A stretch of 64,000 bases of DNA from Porphyrobacter sp. IPPAS B-1204 (GCA_003724185.1 RHGM01000007.1:1-64000), one strand, 5' to 3'; counted from the stretch's first letter, positions 45,548-55,081 are shown. Program-made: numbers and translations. Notes: generated by a model not told the origin, from the sequence alone.

Positions 45548-46354
45548 TTAGTGGACAAATCTGGCTACCACATCCCTGTAGCTGCGGCTAACCTTCACCT
45601 CGGCGCCCGATTCCAGCACCAGGAAGCATTCGCCGTTGGTATGGGGCTTCACCTGCCGCACCAGATCAAGGTTCACGATGGTCGAACGGTGGACGCGCTG
45701 GAACTTCCTCGGATCGAGGCGGCGCTCCAGATCCTTCATCGTCTCGCGCAGCACCAGCGAATTGTCGCCGGTGGAGATGATCATATAATCGCCCGCGGCC
45801 TCGATATGCTCGATCGTGTCGACTTCCACGCGGAAAATCTGGCCGCGATCCTTGACGTTGATGAGCTTTTCGAAGCGGTCCGCGCTTTCCGCGGCCGGCG
45901 CGGTGGTCTCGACGAAATCGGCCGCACGGTCGGGCGCGATTTCGGCCAGCACGTCGAGCAATTGCCCGGCATCCTCGGCCGATTTCTTCTCGGCAAGGCG
46001 CTGGCGCACGCGTTCGATGGTGTCGGCGAGCTTTTGCTCATCCACCGGCTTCATCAGGTAATTGACCGCGTTCGCCTCAAAGGCGCGGATCGCGTGTTCC
46101 TCGTAAGCGGTGACGAAGACGAACAGCGGGGGTTCGATCTCCATCACGCCCTTCACGACAGAAAAGCCGTCAAAGCCCGGCATCTGGATGTCGAGGAAGA
46201 CCAGATCGGGCTTTTCGGTCTTGATCTTGCGGATCGCTTCGCGCCCGTTCGCGCAGGTGTCGATGATCTCGACATCCTCGAACGGGGCGAGCCGCAATTG
46301 CAGGCCTTGGATGGCGAGTTTCTCGTCGTCGACGAGGATTGTTCTGATGGTCAT
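45548..46354 (-). CDS. LytTR-family response regulator
   Basis: 268 residues. An N-terminal receiver domain carries the phosphoacceptor Asp55 in DLVFLDIQMPG, with acidic residues in LVDDEKLAI and Lys in NYLMKPVDE. A linker with a Lys/Glu-rich helix precedes the C-terminal LytTR DNA-binding domain (IEAAGDYMIISTGDNSLVLR, FQRVHRSTIVNLDLVRQV). It overlaps the sensor kinase gene by four bases, so the pair is translationally coupled. The regulon is unknown. Confidence 0.92.
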   Translation of the reverse strand: MTIRTILVDDEKLAIQGLQLRLAPFEDVEIIDTCANGREAIRKIKTEKPDLVFLDIQMPGFDGFSVVKGVMEIEPPLFVFVTAYEEHAIRAFEANAVNYLMKPVDEQKLADTIERVRQRLAEKKSAEDAGQLLDVLAEIAPDRAADFVETTAPAAESADRFEKLINVKDRGQIFRVEVDTIEHIEAAGDYMIISTGDNSLVLRETMKDLERRLDPRKFQRVHRSTIVNLDLVRQVKPHTNGECFLVLESGAEVKVSRSYRDVVARFVH

Positions 46355-47562
46355 GCGGGGGTTCCGATGGTTCGTTGGGGGGGATTGAGAGGGATGATGT
46401 TGTCGCCCCCCGCCACGGCAGCGGATACTGCCCTCGCGGGTTCGGGCACATCAGCCCGGGTGAAGGGGATTTCGATCAGCACGGTAAAGCCGCCCCCAGC
46501 TTCCGAACGGGTTTCAAACAGGTGATTGTCTCCATAGGCCTGCGCCAGACGGTTGCGGATATTGGCAAGGCCGACGCCGGTTGACACCGGACGGCCCGGT
46601 GCGGGCGTGCCGGGCGTATCGCCCGCCATGAAGCGCAGCATATCCTCGATGCCCGGTCCGGTGTCTTCCACGGTCAGCCGCAGCCGGTCCCCGATCACGC
46701 GGGCGGTGAGCGAGATCTGCGCGCCTTCCTCCTGCGGACTGACGGCATATTTGATCGCATTTTCGACCAGCGGCTGCAGCAGCATCGCCGGAAGCTGGGC
46801 GGCGAGCGCCGCGTCCTCGATCTCGAAATGGGTGCGCAGGCGTTCTTCGAAGCGCATCCGTTCGATATCGAGATAGAGCTGCAAGGTCTCCACCTCTTGC
46901 GCCAGCGTCACCTGACTGCCCGGCTCGGCGATCAGCGTGTGCCTGAGGAAGCCCGATAGCCGGGTGAGCATCGCATTGGCAGGCTCGGTCTGTTTCAGCA
47001 GCACCAGCGTGGAGATCGAATTCAGGGTGTTGAACAGGAAGTGCGGGTTCAATTGGTAACGCAGCATCGCGAGCTGCGCGGCGGTGGCCTGCGCCTCCAG
47101 CCGCTCCAGCCGGTCCGCCTGCTGTTCCACCGTCAGGAAGAAATTGATCGCGTAATAAAGCGCGCTCCACCCGCCCAGCAGGGTCATCGGCAGATATAGC
47201 AGCCCGATCAGGCGCTGGGCAAAGCTGTCGCGGCCTCCGCCGGTATAGACCCCCTGCACCCAGGCATCGATCGAGGCGTGCAGCACCACGGCAACGATCA
47301 GCACGACCGCGGTCAGCCCCCACGTCACCAGCGGCTGCTGCCGGATCAGCTGGCGATAGATCACCGACAGAATCAGGCTGATCGAAAAACCGGTGATGGT
47401 GGTGACGAGGATCAGCGCCAGCACCGCGAATTCCTGCTTGTTCGCCAGCGAAGACACCGCGCGCAGCAGAAACGCCGCGCCCCAGCCCGCCAGCTGGAGG
47501 TTCCAGAACGCCCGGTTCTTGCTCGCGAAGAACGGCGCCGCCTGGATCTGGAGCACTGCCAT
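46351..47562 (-). CDS. LytS/YehU-type sensor histidine kinase
   Basis: 403 residues. The N-terminal half has about four membrane helices. The kinase part shows the His_kinase (PF06580-type) motif AMLRYQLNPHFLFNTLNSIS with the phosphoacceptor His, then an ATP-binding domain (LVENAIKYAVSPQEEGAQIS, VEDTGPGIEDM, GVGLANIRNRLAQAYG). A compact membrane sensor without a large periplasmic domain suggests it detects a membrane or small-molecule signal. It partners with the LytTR regulator downstream. Confidence 0.92.
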   Translation of the reverse strand: MAVLQIQAAPFFASKNRAFWNLQLAGWGAAFLLRAVSSLANKQEFAVLALILVTTITGFSISLILSVIYRQLIRQQPLVTWGLTAVVLIVAVVLHASIDAWVQGVYTGGGRDSFAQRLIGLLYLPMTLLGGWSALYYAINFFLTVEQQADRLERLEAQATAAQLAMLRYQLNPHFLFNTLNSISTLVLLKQTEPANAMLTRLSGFLRHTLIAEPGSQVTLAQEVETLQLYLDIERMRFEERLRTHFEIEDAALAAQLPAMLLQPLVENAIKYAVSPQEEGAQISLTARVIGDRLRLTVEDTGPGIEDMLRFMAGDTPGTPAPGRPVSTGVGLANIRNRLAQAYGDNHLFETRSEAGGGFTVLIEIPFTRADVPEPARAVSAAVAGGDNIIPLNPPQRTIGTPA

Positions 47563-47648
47563 AGACGTGGGGGTTTAACTCATTTCGTCGCAAACCACAC
47601 ATCTAATCCGTCGTGCCATCCCGGCACCGCCACGGCTTGGCGCAAGGA

Positions 47649-48650
47649 TCACAGCTTTGCGCGCCGGGTGAGCCCGCCATCTGGGTTTATCTCGCGGGCG
47701 AAATGCGTGGCCCAGTCGGCTTTGCCCTCGGCCGCCATGCGCGCCTCGACCAGCGGGACTTCCGCCGCCATCGCTTCGGCGCGTTCGTCCCAGCCTTCGT
47801 GATTGCGGCGCATCCTGAGGCCCGCGTCATGCGCCGATCCCCAGCGGGTCATGAAGGTCACAGCGGCTTGCGGGTCATAACCGGCATTGGCGAGCAGCCA
47901 GGGCACCAGCCGATCAGCCTCACGCTCGATCCGGCGCACATGCTTGGGCTTGCGCCCGTTGCGATCGAGCCATGCGTCGTGGCCCAGCACATTATGCGCC
48001 AGTTCGTGCGCGACCAGTGCGGCGAAGACGGGTTCTTCGGGGTATTCGAAGGCGGGAAAGCCGATGCCGATCACCACCCGCGCCCCGTCAGCCACGGCCT
48101 TGCGCCCCTCGCCCATCAGTTCGAACCGGCTGGCGCAGACCTCCACCGGCTGCACCCGCGCTGTCTCGGCGCCGGCAAAGGTAATGGTGATGCCGCCATG
48201 CCCGGTCAGCATCGCCTCGACATGGTCATGAGCGCGGACCAGACGCTGCCATTCCATTGCGGGGCCAGCGGGCCATTGGTTGGGATCGAAACCTTCGAGT
48301 GCGATGACCTCGCGGTTGCGGGTGAACGCGCCCGACAGGGCGGCGGGGGATCCGCGCGCGGCGGTCTGCACCGCGAAATCGCGCTCCAGCCCCAGCACGG
48401 CGCGGGCGATGGCGGGGGCACCGTAACTCGCCATGTCCTGCAATTGCAGGCCGATGCTCGGCACGACCTTGGGGCAGAAGGCGGCATTGGCACGGGCGAG
48501 CTGCCAGCCCACATCCTGCAAGCGCTGGTCGGCATCCTGATAGCGGCCAATCGCGGCGCGCTCTGCCGTGTAGTCGATGCGCGGGGCGCTGTCCTCGGGC
48601 TGCGCGGCCAGCGCCAGCGCCAGCGCCGCCAGCAGGAGCGCACGCATCAA
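47649..48650 (-). CDS. M48-like periplasmic metallopeptidase
   Basis: 333 residues with a signal peptide (MMRALLLAALALALA). The zinc motif is HELAH (in FAALVAHELAHNVLGHDA), with a third ligand candidate in RIEREADRLVPWL, the pattern of M48-type gluzincins. The N-terminal region (YQDADQRLQDVGWQLARAN, FCPKVVPSIGLQLQDM) is unlike BepA. It overlaps the DsbA-like gene upstream by four bases, and both follow another M48 protease gene, hinting at a periplasmic protein quality-control unit. Confidence 0.83.
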   Translation of the reverse strand: MMRALLLAALALALAAQPEDSAPRIDYTAERAAIGRYQDADQRLQDVGWQLARANAAFCPKVVPSIGLQLQDMASYGAPAIARAVLGLERDFAVQTAARGSPAALSGAFTRNREVIALEGFDPNQWPAGPAMEWQRLVRAHDHVEAMLTGHGGITITFAGAETARVQPVEVCASRFELMGEGRKAVADGARVVIGIGFPAFEYPEEPVFAALVAHELAHNVLGHDAWLDRNGRKPKHVRRIEREADRLVPWLLANAGYDPQAAVTFMTRWGSAHDAGLRMRRNHEGWDERAEAMAAEVPLVEARMAAEGKADWATHFAREINPDGGLTRRAKL

Positions 48651-49357
48651 CCCGCCTCTTGCGGCGCCGCGTCGAGGGCAGCTTTCAGCTTTTCATAGCC
48701 GACCGCCCCGCCAAACGGCGTGTCCCCCGCGATCCATGCAGGCGTGCCGGTAAAGCCCAGTGAGCGGGCGTAATCGAGGTTGCGGGCGATCTCGGTCGAA
48801 ACGGCATCCGATGCCGCATCGCGCGCGGCACGCTCCATATCGAGCCCGGCGGCCTTGGCCGCTGCGGCGGCATCGCCGGTCGCGAACATCGCATCGTGGA
48901 ACGCGGGGTATTTGCCCTGAAGCCCCGCGGCCAGCGCCATGCGCGAGACCTGATCGCTGCCTTCGAATATCGGCCATTCGCGGATCACGACCTTGAGATC
49001 AGGGTCTTCGGCCACCAGCCGCTTCACATCCTTGAGGCTCGCCTCGCAATAGGGGCAATTGTAATCGGTGAATTCGACCAGCACCTTGCTGCCGTTCGGG
49101 TTGCCGAGCACCACGCCGGGGAAGGGGGTGAACACCTCGCCCCCCATCTGCGCCAGCCGCTTGGCGGCTTCCTGTTCCTCATAGGCCTGCGCCATCTGCG
49201 GCAGCAGGTCGGGGTTGCCGAGCAGGAAGCCGCGGGTGCGGTTGTCGGCAAGGCCGGAGATGGACCACACCGCCGCCCCCAGAAAGCCGAACACCAGCGC
49301 GAGGCAAGCGGTCAGCAGCGTGTTGCGCAGGGACGAGGGGGCAGGTTCGGAGGACAT
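48647..49357 (-). CDS. DsbA-family thiol-disulphide protein
   Basis: 236 residues. An N-terminal signal anchor (TLLTACLALVFGFLGAAVWS) is followed by a DsbA-type thioredoxin fold with active-site CPYC in EFTDYNCPYCEASLKDVK and the cis-Pro region SLGFTGTPAWIAGDTPFGG. It resembles the Com1/DsbA group with a helical insert and may act as a disulphide oxidase or isomerase. It lies between two M48-type protease genes on the same strand. Confidence 0.9.
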   Translation of the reverse strand: MSSEPAPSSLRNTLLTACLALVFGFLGAAVWSISGLADNRTRGFLLGNPDLLPQMAQAYEEQEAAKRLAQMGGEVFTPFPGVVLGNPNGSKVLVEFTDYNCPYCEASLKDVKRLVAEDPDLKVVIREWPIFEGSDQVSRMALAAGLQGKYPAFHDAMFATGDAAAAAKAAGLDMERAARDAASDAVSTEIARNLDYARSLGFTGTPAWIAGDTPFGGAVGYEKLKAALDAAPQEAG

Positions 49358-49393
49358 CGGGCTTTTCCGTTATGGCAAAAGGTCGCTGCCAGC

Positions 49394-50761
49394 CTAGCGC
49401 CGGTCGCGCACCCGTTCCAGCTGTGCGCGCGCTTCCAGCGCAACATCCTGTGCGCGGATCCAGTCGGGCGAGCCATAGGGCAGGTAGGCCTCGGCCGCCT
49501 GCGCATTGGCAAGCGCCTGCGGATATTGCCGTTTCATCACCTGCACTTCGGCGCTGGCAAGCCGTGCGCGCGGAATATCCCCCCGCGCTTCGTAGACCAC
49601 GCCAAGCTGATACCAGGCGAAGGGGTTGAAACGGTCCTTTTGCACCGAAGCGCGCAGCACCTGTTCGGCCTCGGTAAAGTAGCTTTTGTCCTCGGTGGCG
49701 ATCAAGGCATGGCCCAGCATCCCGGCTATCAGCGGATGGGCGCGGGTCAGCTCCACAGCGCGGCGCAGCGGCACCAGCGCTTCGACCGGGCGACCGGATT
49801 CAAGCAGCACCTGCCCTTTCAGTTCGAGGAACCATGGATTGTCCGGCTCCAGCGCCAGCAGCGCATCGGCCTCGGCCAGCGCCATGTCGACCCGCGCATC
49901 CTTGTGATAGGCATAGGCGCGGGCATAGCGGGCAGGCACACTGGTGTCGCGCAAGGGGAAGACGTTGAAGGTGCGGCGCGGTTCGGCAAGGTAGCCGAAC
50001 AGCTTGGCCTTGACCCTCAGGAAGCGTTCCTGAAGCGCCGGGTCAGGCGGGGTGTCCCACGCCGGGTCCTGTTCCAGCAAGCCGCGCAAGACCTGGATGC
50101 GATCCCCCGAAAGCGGGTGGGTGCGGGCATAGGCGGCTTCGTCAGCCTGGCTGTAACCGGCGCGGATTTCGTTGCTGCGCAGCCGCTCGAAGAACTGGAT
50201 CATGCCCTTGCCAGTGATCCCCGCGCCCGAAAGATAGCGTGCGCCCGCCAGATCGGTCGAGGCCTCCTGATCGCGGTTGAAGGCGAGAAAGCTGCCCATC
50301 GCAGCCTGTTGCCCGGCGGCGATGATCCCCATCGCGCCCTCGCCCGCGCCCGCCAGCGCCGCGCCCACACCCAGCAGCAGCGACAGGATCGAGATATTGG
50401 TCGCCTGCTTCGTGCGTTCGTTGAAGCGCACCACGTGGCCTGCGGTGATGTGTCCCAGCTCGTGCGCGAGCACGCCCTGAACCTCGTTGGCGCTGCCCGC
50501 TTCGTTGATGAGGCCGGAGTGGACGTAGATCGCCTGCCCGCCCGCAACGAAAGCGTTGATCGAGCCATCATTGATCAGCACCAGCTCGACATTGCCGGGT
50601 TCAAGCTCGCTCGCCTCGATCAGCGGGGCTGCCATGTCGAGCAGCAACTGCTCCGTTTCGGCATCGCGCAGGATCGACTGGGCCCGCAGCGGCTGGAACG
50701 CGACCAGCGCGCTGGCCAGCAGGGCCAGCAGAACGGCGAAAGGGTGGGGGCGACCGCGCAT
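49394..50761 (-). CDS. M48 metalloprotease with TPR repeats (BepA/YfgC-like)
   Basis: 455 residues from MRGRPHPFAVLL; the open frame upstream is not preceded by a start with a ribosome site. A signal peptide ends near LRAQS. The catalytic zinc motif is GVLAHELGHITAGHVVRF, with a third ligand region RDQEASTDLAGARYL. A C-terminal array of TPR-like helices follows (PDNPWFLELKGQVLLESGRP, PFAWYQLGVVYEARGD). The layout is that of BepA, which handles misfolded outer-membrane proteins. Confidence 0.92.
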   Translation of the reverse strand: MRGRPHPFAVLLALLASALVAFQPLRAQSILRDAETEQLLLDMAAPLIEASELEPGNVELVLINDGSINAFVAGGQAIYVHSGLINEAGSANEVQGVLAHELGHITAGHVVRFNERTKQATNISILSLLLGVGAALAGAGEGAMGIIAAGQQAAMGSFLAFNRDQEASTDLAGARYLSGAGITGKGMIQFFERLRSNEIRAGYSQADEAAYARTHPLSGDRIQVLRGLLEQDPAWDTPPDPALQERFLRVKAKLFGYLAEPRRTFNVFPLRDTSVPARYARAYAYHKDARVDMALAEADALLALEPDNPWFLELKGQVLLESGRPVEALVPLRRAVELTRAHPLIAGMLGHALIATEDKSYFTEAEQVLRASVQKDRFNPFAWYQLGVVYEARGDIPRARLASAEVQVMKRQYPQALANAQAAEAYLPYGSPDWIRAQDVALEARAQLERVRDRR

Positions 50762-50846
50762 TGCGCATACCCTACCGCCATTGCGCCTGAACGCAAAGTG
50801 AAGGCGGGGCCGGAGGTATGAATCGCGCGTCAGCGCGATCGAGTTC

Positions 50847-52544
50847 TTACCCCACCAGCTTGCGGGCGGCGCGTTCGATCCATGCGATATCTTCGGGCAG
50901 TTCGGCGAGGATTTCGGCGCAGCCGATCTCGTCACGGCGGATCAGCGCCAGCGCGAATTCCGGCCCCGCGCCGTCCAGTTCCTCCAAGGTGATCGCTTCG
51001 AGCGCACGCAGCTGCTGCGCAAGCGCTTCGCGCACCGCAGAGGCATCCTCGACCGGCTTGCCCTGTTCTTCGCGGCGCAGGCGGCGTTCGGCCTTGACGA
51101 CCGCCTTCACCCCGCCTTCGACTTCGGCGAGGAAGCCCGCAAGGGCCCCGCGCTGGAGGTTGAGGCGGTGGGCGTGGGTCAGCACGGCGGCATATTCGGT
51201 CAGGCGGGTCTTGTCGTAATCATGCCCGAAGACGAGCTTGACCACCGGCGTCATCGGCGCGCGTTCCTGCACCGTCAGCCCGCTTTCCGCGATCAGTTCG
51301 GCATAGTCATCGGGCGCTGCCTGCGCGGCGAGGCTGAAATCATAGGCGCGGCTGACCGCGGCATAAAGCGCGTTACGGCTGCGGTCTTCGGTGCTGTCGG
51401 CGGCGCGGGCGAGTTCGCGCGCAGCGGCGAGGCAATCATACAGGCCGGCATCGTCAGGCAGATCGTCCACAAAGTCCGGTGCATCGGCGACAGGATCGGC
51501 AACCGGATCGGTCCCGACATCCGCGACGTCGTCCGGCACCGCGGACACCGGCACTTCAGGCACGAAGGGGGCCTCTGCTTCGTCGATGGCTTCTTCCAGC
51601 GGCACCGGATCGAATCCGGCAAGATCAATCGCCTTCTTGGCCGGGGCTTCGATGTAATCGGCGAGGCTGGCAAAGCTGTAGGAGCTGGCGTCATCTTCGC
51701 CCGCGTCCTCGTCATATTCCTCGTCCTCGTCTTCATCGTCGAGGGCGTATTGGTTGAAATCGGGCAGCTCGATCGCGCCGTCGTCAAACGCGGTGAGCGC
51801 GCCGAAGTCGGCAGCGAAATCATTGTAGGCGGCAACGGGCTCGGCCTCATCGGATTCGTGCGCGGGCGAATCCGCCCAGTCCGTAACCGGGTCGGCGGCG
51901 CGCAGCACGGGCTCGTCCGCCAGTTCCAGATCGGTGTCCAGCTCCAGCGCCTGATCGATCTCCAGCAGCAGCTCATCGGCGGTCAGCTGGTCGGCCATCT
52001 CTTTCCAGTTGATGACGCCGTAGATGAAATCGATGGTCTGGTCGTCGCTCGAATAGGGCAGCAGGATTCCCCGATAGAGAATCGCCACCCCGGCGTGATT
52101 GACGAATTCCGCCTCGAAGCCGATCGGCGCCTGATTGGCGAGGATCTGCATGTAATGATCGGTGATGCGGCTCAGCAATGAGCGCGGCGGCACGTCCGAA
52201 AGGCGGGTAATGACGCCGTGTGCGCCGCATTCCTGCCCGAGCTTTTCGCCGAGGAACCGCACCGCCGGATTTTCGATGCCGCCGGTGAAATCGAGCAGCA
52301 CCGAATGCGGGCCGAAATCGGGAAGATTGGCCGGGTCGAGGTTGTCGATATGGGGGAACATGCGTTCGCCCAGCAGGCCGGCCCAATGGTTGTAGGCGCG
52401 CACCTGCATCCGGCGCTCGTCCTGACCGATGGCTTCGGGCGGGAGTTCGCGGGCGCGGGCCGGCTCGCCGCTGTCGTCCTCGGATGCGTCCCAGCCCCGA
52501 TCCGCAGACGCATCGGGATCAAAGGTGCCGCGCAGAGTGTCCAT
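50847..52544 (-). CDS. PAS-like N-terminal domain protein with acidic linker
   Basis: 565 residues. An N-terminal region (RAYNHWAGLLGERMFPHIDN, PHSVLLDFTGGIENPAVRFL, FVNHAGVAILYRGILLPYSS) follows the alphaproteobacterial PAS_5-type pattern, while residues 180–370 are a very acidic low-complexity stretch rich in Asp, Glu and Ala. The C-terminal part is helical (ALYAAVSRAYDFSLAAQAAP and an acidic end). A sensory or scaffolding role is likely, but the family is not named with confidence. Confidence 0.7.
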   Translation of the reverse strand: MDTLRGTFDPDASADRGWDASEDDSGEPARARELPPEAIGQDERRMQVRAYNHWAGLLGERMFPHIDNLDPANLPDFGPHSVLLDFTGGIENPAVRFLGEKLGQECGAHGVITRLSDVPPRSLLSRITDHYMQILANQAPIGFEAEFVNHAGVAILYRGILLPYSSDDQTIDFIYGVINWKEMADQLTADELLLEIDQALELDTDLELADEPVLRAADPVTDWADSPAHESDEAEPVAAYNDFAADFGALTAFDDGAIELPDFNQYALDDEDEDEEYDEDAGEDDASSYSFASLADYIEAPAKKAIDLAGFDPVPLEEAIDEAEAPFVPEVPVSAVPDDVADVGTDPVADPVADAPDFVDDLPDDAGLYDCLAAARELARAADSTEDRSRNALYAAVSRAYDFSLAAQAAPDDYAELIAESGLTVQERAPMTPVVKLVFGHDYDKTRLTEYAAVLTHAHRLNLQRGALAGFLAEVEGGVKAVVKAERRLRREEQGKPVEDASAVREALAQQLRALEAITLEELDGAGPEFALALIRRDEIGCAEILAELPEDIAWIERAARKLVG

Positions 52545-52648
52545 GGCTGTAATCCGCCCCTTGGTGAACTTGTGTCACCGGCGGTTCTGGCGGAGCGTGG
52601 TAAAAATCCCGTTAAGACGCGAAGGTGTTGTTGGGCCGCCGGAGCGCG

Positions 52649-53086
52649 CTACAGAAAGTACCGCATCTTGATGGTGAAGCGGTTGATCCCTTCAGCCAGC
52701 GTGAACACCGCGTCCTTGAATTTCGGCGGGGCCATGTTGACCGGCGCATCCCGCGAAAAGCCGTAACCTTCCTTGGGCATCATCCCCATCGCCCGGTCGG
52801 CCTTGCCGTTGTTGTTCTCGTCATGCAGCAGGGCGATGGCATATTGACCGGGCTTGACGCCGGTGAAGCGGATTTCGAGCTTCTGGGCGGCGGGCACCAC
52901 CACCCGGTGGGCGTTCGGATCCTTGATGCACTTGGGGAAAATGTCCGCCCGGGTCGTCATGCAGGCGCGCACCACGCCCTTGGTCGAACGCAGATCGGTG
53001 ACGGTGATGACCACCTCGCCCGCCTGCACCGGAGCCGCCGCAAGGCTGGCAGCCATGCCCGCAAGCACCAGCACGCCCGCCTTCAT
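52649..53086 (-). CDS. DUF2141 secreted protein
   Basis: 145 residues with a signal peptide ending near PVQAG. The body (VVITVTDLRSTKGVVRACMT, KLEIRFTGVKPGQYAIALLH, DENNNGKADRAMGMMPKEGY, FKDAVFTLAEGINRFTIKMR) matches DUF2141, beta-sandwich proteins with a possible metal-binding DExNxNGKxD loop. It overlaps the sterol desaturase-like gene by four bases. A paralogue is encoded at 60.7–61.2 kb. Confidence 0.87.
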   Translation of the reverse strand: MKAGVLVLAGMAASLAAAPVQAGEVVITVTDLRSTKGVVRACMTTRADIFPKCIKDPNAHRVVVPAAQKLEIRFTGVKPGQYAIALLHDENNNGKADRAMGMMPKEGYGFSRDAPVNMAPPKFKDAVFTLAEGINRFTIKMRYFL

Positions 53087-53859
53087 TCCGCCGGCACCTG
53101 TACGGCGTGCCCGGCCTCGGCCACGATCCGCTTCGACAGGCCCTTGTCCGTGCCGCAGAGCCGGTCCCACACCCGGAAATATAGCCCGTAATTGCATCTG
53201 TATTCCTCGTGATGGCGCTCGTGATGGCTGGCGGTTATCAGCCAGTTTCCCAACGGGGAGTGAACGAGCCAGCGCGGGAACATCTCCCAGCCCATGTGAT
53301 TGGTGACGCCCATCACTGTCGCCACGGTCAGCACAAGGCCCAGCATGGCAAGGTGGATCGGCACCAGAAACACCAGCACCGGCACCACGATGGCGCCGGT
53401 CACCGCCTCGATCGGGTGGAAGCTCATCGCGGTCCACGCTGTCGGCGGGCGGCTGTCGTGGTGGACCGCATGGGCGATCCTGAACCACCTGGGCCGGTGC
53501 ATCCAGCGGTGGCTCCAGTAAAAACAGGTGTCCTGAACAAACAGGTAGATCAGCACCGAAAGCGGGTGATACCACAGCGGAAGACTGGCCCAATCGGCTG
53601 TGATCAGTGTCCAGTCGTGGTGCTTCCAGCCCCACAACACGATCCCCGCCGGCGCGCCGTAAATCCCTGCCGACAGCAGCGACCAGCGCACCTCCCGCCT
53701 GATCTGCGCGCCCTTGCCGTCATACAGTCCCGGCCGCATCTTAGCGGTGGCATAGGCGAACAGCCCGCTCGTCAGCGCATAGCGCAAGGCGACAATCAGC
53801 GTGACGGCGAGACTGACGATCAACAGCGCAAGCGGAACGGGGGTATCGGCGGGCAGCAT
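53083..53859 (-). CDS. sterol desaturase/fatty-acid hydroxylase family protein
   Basis: 258-residue membrane di-iron enzyme. The four histidine clusters expected are seen: HRWMH, HAVHH, plus HHERHHEEYR near the C-terminus and NHMGWEMF. Five or so membrane helices precede them. The family hydroxylates or desaturates lipids or carotenoids; the substrate is unknown, though carotenoid or hopanoid lipids are reasonable in this lineage. It is cotranscribed with the DUF2141 gene. Confidence 0.88.
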   Translation of the reverse strand: MLPADTPVPLALLIVSLAVTLIVALRYALTSGLFAYATAKMRPGLYDGKGAQIRREVRWSLLSAGIYGAPAGIVLWGWKHHDWTLITADWASLPLWYHPLSVLIYLFVQDTCFYWSHRWMHRPRWFRIAHAVHHDSRPPTAWTAMSFHPIEAVTGAIVVPVLVFLVPIHLAMLGLVLTVATVMGVTNHMGWEMFPRWLVHSPLGNWLITASHHERHHEEYRCNYGLYFRVWDRLCGTDKGLSKRIVAEAGHAVQVPAE

Positions 53860-53917
53860 CGTTCGCGGGTATGCCGCAATTCGTGCGGGCGCGACAGGGG
53901 TAAGTCGGGGGGCTAGA

Positions 53918-54421
53918 TTAGTTCAGCGAATCGCGCGCCGTCGCCAGCGGATCGATCAGCGCCATGTGCCGCCGCATCGCCACCCGGGCGAGGTGTTCCA
54001 CCTGCGTCTTGCGCCGCGCTGCCGCCAGCGGATCAAGCGCGGCGGGGCGCAGGATTTCGGCGTCATAGCCGTCCGCCACGATCACCCCGCAGGTTTCCGG
54101 GCGATAGGCCTCGCTATCGAGCGGCGCACGGTCCAGCCCGGGCGGCAGACCCCAGTAGAACCGGTCGCAATAATCGAGATAATCGGGCCACTTGGCATCG
54201 CCGAGCAGATCGGCGCGGGCGACCTTGATCTCCACGATCACCACCAGCCCCTTGGCATCGATCCCCATCAGATCGGCCCGGCGACCATTCTTCAGCGGCA
54301 CTTCGGCAAGGCACCAGATGTCGTTGCGCGCAAACAGGCGCCCGATCCCGCGGGCAACATCCGCTGCGGCAAGCGCAGGTGCGGTCAGCGAATCGGACGT
54401 TGGAAGGGGGCGGCCGGACAT
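53918..54421 (-). CDS. mmcB: MmcB-family DNA repair protein
   Basis: 167 residues from MSGRPLPTSDSL; longer in-frame starts lack support. A PD-(D/E)xK-like fold is suggested by RRADLMGIDAKGLVVIVEIK (Asp…Glu-x-Lys) and DAKWPDYLDYCDRFYWGLPP. This is the MmcB family, in Caulobacter part of the LexA-controlled response with ImuB/DnaE2-type repair. No LexA box was sought in detail. It lies downstream of a small helical-protein gene. Confidence 0.85.
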   Translation of the reverse strand: MSGRPLPTSDSLTAPALAAADVARGIGRLFARNDIWCLAEVPLKNGRRADLMGIDAKGLVVIVEIKVARADLLGDAKWPDYLDYCDRFYWGLPPGLDRAPLDSEAYRPETCGVIVADGYDAEILRPAALDPLAAARRKTQVEHLARVAMRRHMALIDPLATARDSLN

Positions 54422-54452
54422 GGCCCAGCGTTGGAACGAAAGCGGAACGCAG

Positions 54453-54839
54453 TCAAGCGGGCTCGACGGTTTCCAGCACACTCACCATCGCCGCCCGGGC
54501 AGCGTGGAATTCGCGCCACAGCACCAGCGCCGGGGCGGCGGTGTCCTGCCCGCGCCGGGTCAGCGTGCCGAGCGCGGCCAAACCACTATCCAGCATCGCG
54601 GCGCAATCGGCGACCGTCTGCGCCACCAGCGCGCGCTGCCACGGATGGGCGCGGGCGATGATGGTTCCAAGCTCGCCGCCGATCTCGGCCGGTTCGGGCG
54701 CCAGCCGTGCCAGCATCGCCAGCGCGGCCGCCTGCCCGTGGAGCGCCACGATCGACTCGGCCAGCACCTCGGGCGCAGAATCGCCGCCGAGGAGGCTGGC
54801 AGCCTGCGGGGGAATCATCTCGGGCGGAAGCGTGGCCAT
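54453..54839 (-). CDS. hypothetical helical protein
   Basis: 128 residues from the ATG at 54839 (MATLPPEMIPPQAASLL). Almost entirely alpha-helical, rich in Ala and Leu (VLAESIVALHGQAAALAMLA, ALVAQTVADCAAMLDSGLAA). No signal peptide, membrane helix or motif. It precedes mmcB by 31 bases on the same strand and may be cotranscribed. The family is not recognised. Confidence 0.6.
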   Translation of the reverse strand: MATLPPEMIPPQAASLLGGDSAPEVLAESIVALHGQAAALAMLARLAPEPAEIGGELGTIIARAHPWQRALVAQTVADCAAMLDSGLAALGTLTRRGQDTAAPALVLWREFHAARAAMVSVLETVEPA

Positions 54840-55004
54840 GCCGGAGAGCCTAGGCAGGCGTCCTTTCCGATTGGTTAAGCCTGTCCCCGTCGCTGGCGCG
54901 GGTGCGGCGTGGGGCGCGGCGCGCCACAATTGTGTGGCATCGCGCCCCGCCTCTTGCTAAGCGCCGCGCCGCACGCAAGAATAGCGCGCAGCGCATGGCA
55001 CCAT

Positions 55005-55081
55005 GCACCCGTAGCTCAGCTGGATAGAGTGCTGCCCTCCGAAGGCAGAGGCCACAGGTTCGAATCCTGTCGGGTGCGCCA
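55005..55081 (+). tRNA. tRNA-Arg(CCG)
   Basis: 77-base tRNA including the encoded CCA. The acceptor stem pairs GCACCCG with CGGGTGC. The D-loop holds AGCTGGATA and the T-arm ACAGGTTCGAATCCTGT. The anticodon stem CTGCC/GGCAG encloses the loop CTCCGAA, giving anticodon CCG, which reads CGG arginine codons. It is followed at once by a strong hairpin terminator. Confidence 0.95.

Noticed and set aside
48896-50821. 641-codon open frame antisense to the DsbA and M48 genes
   Set aside because: It spans two real genes and their gap and shows no domain; a third-position GC artefact.
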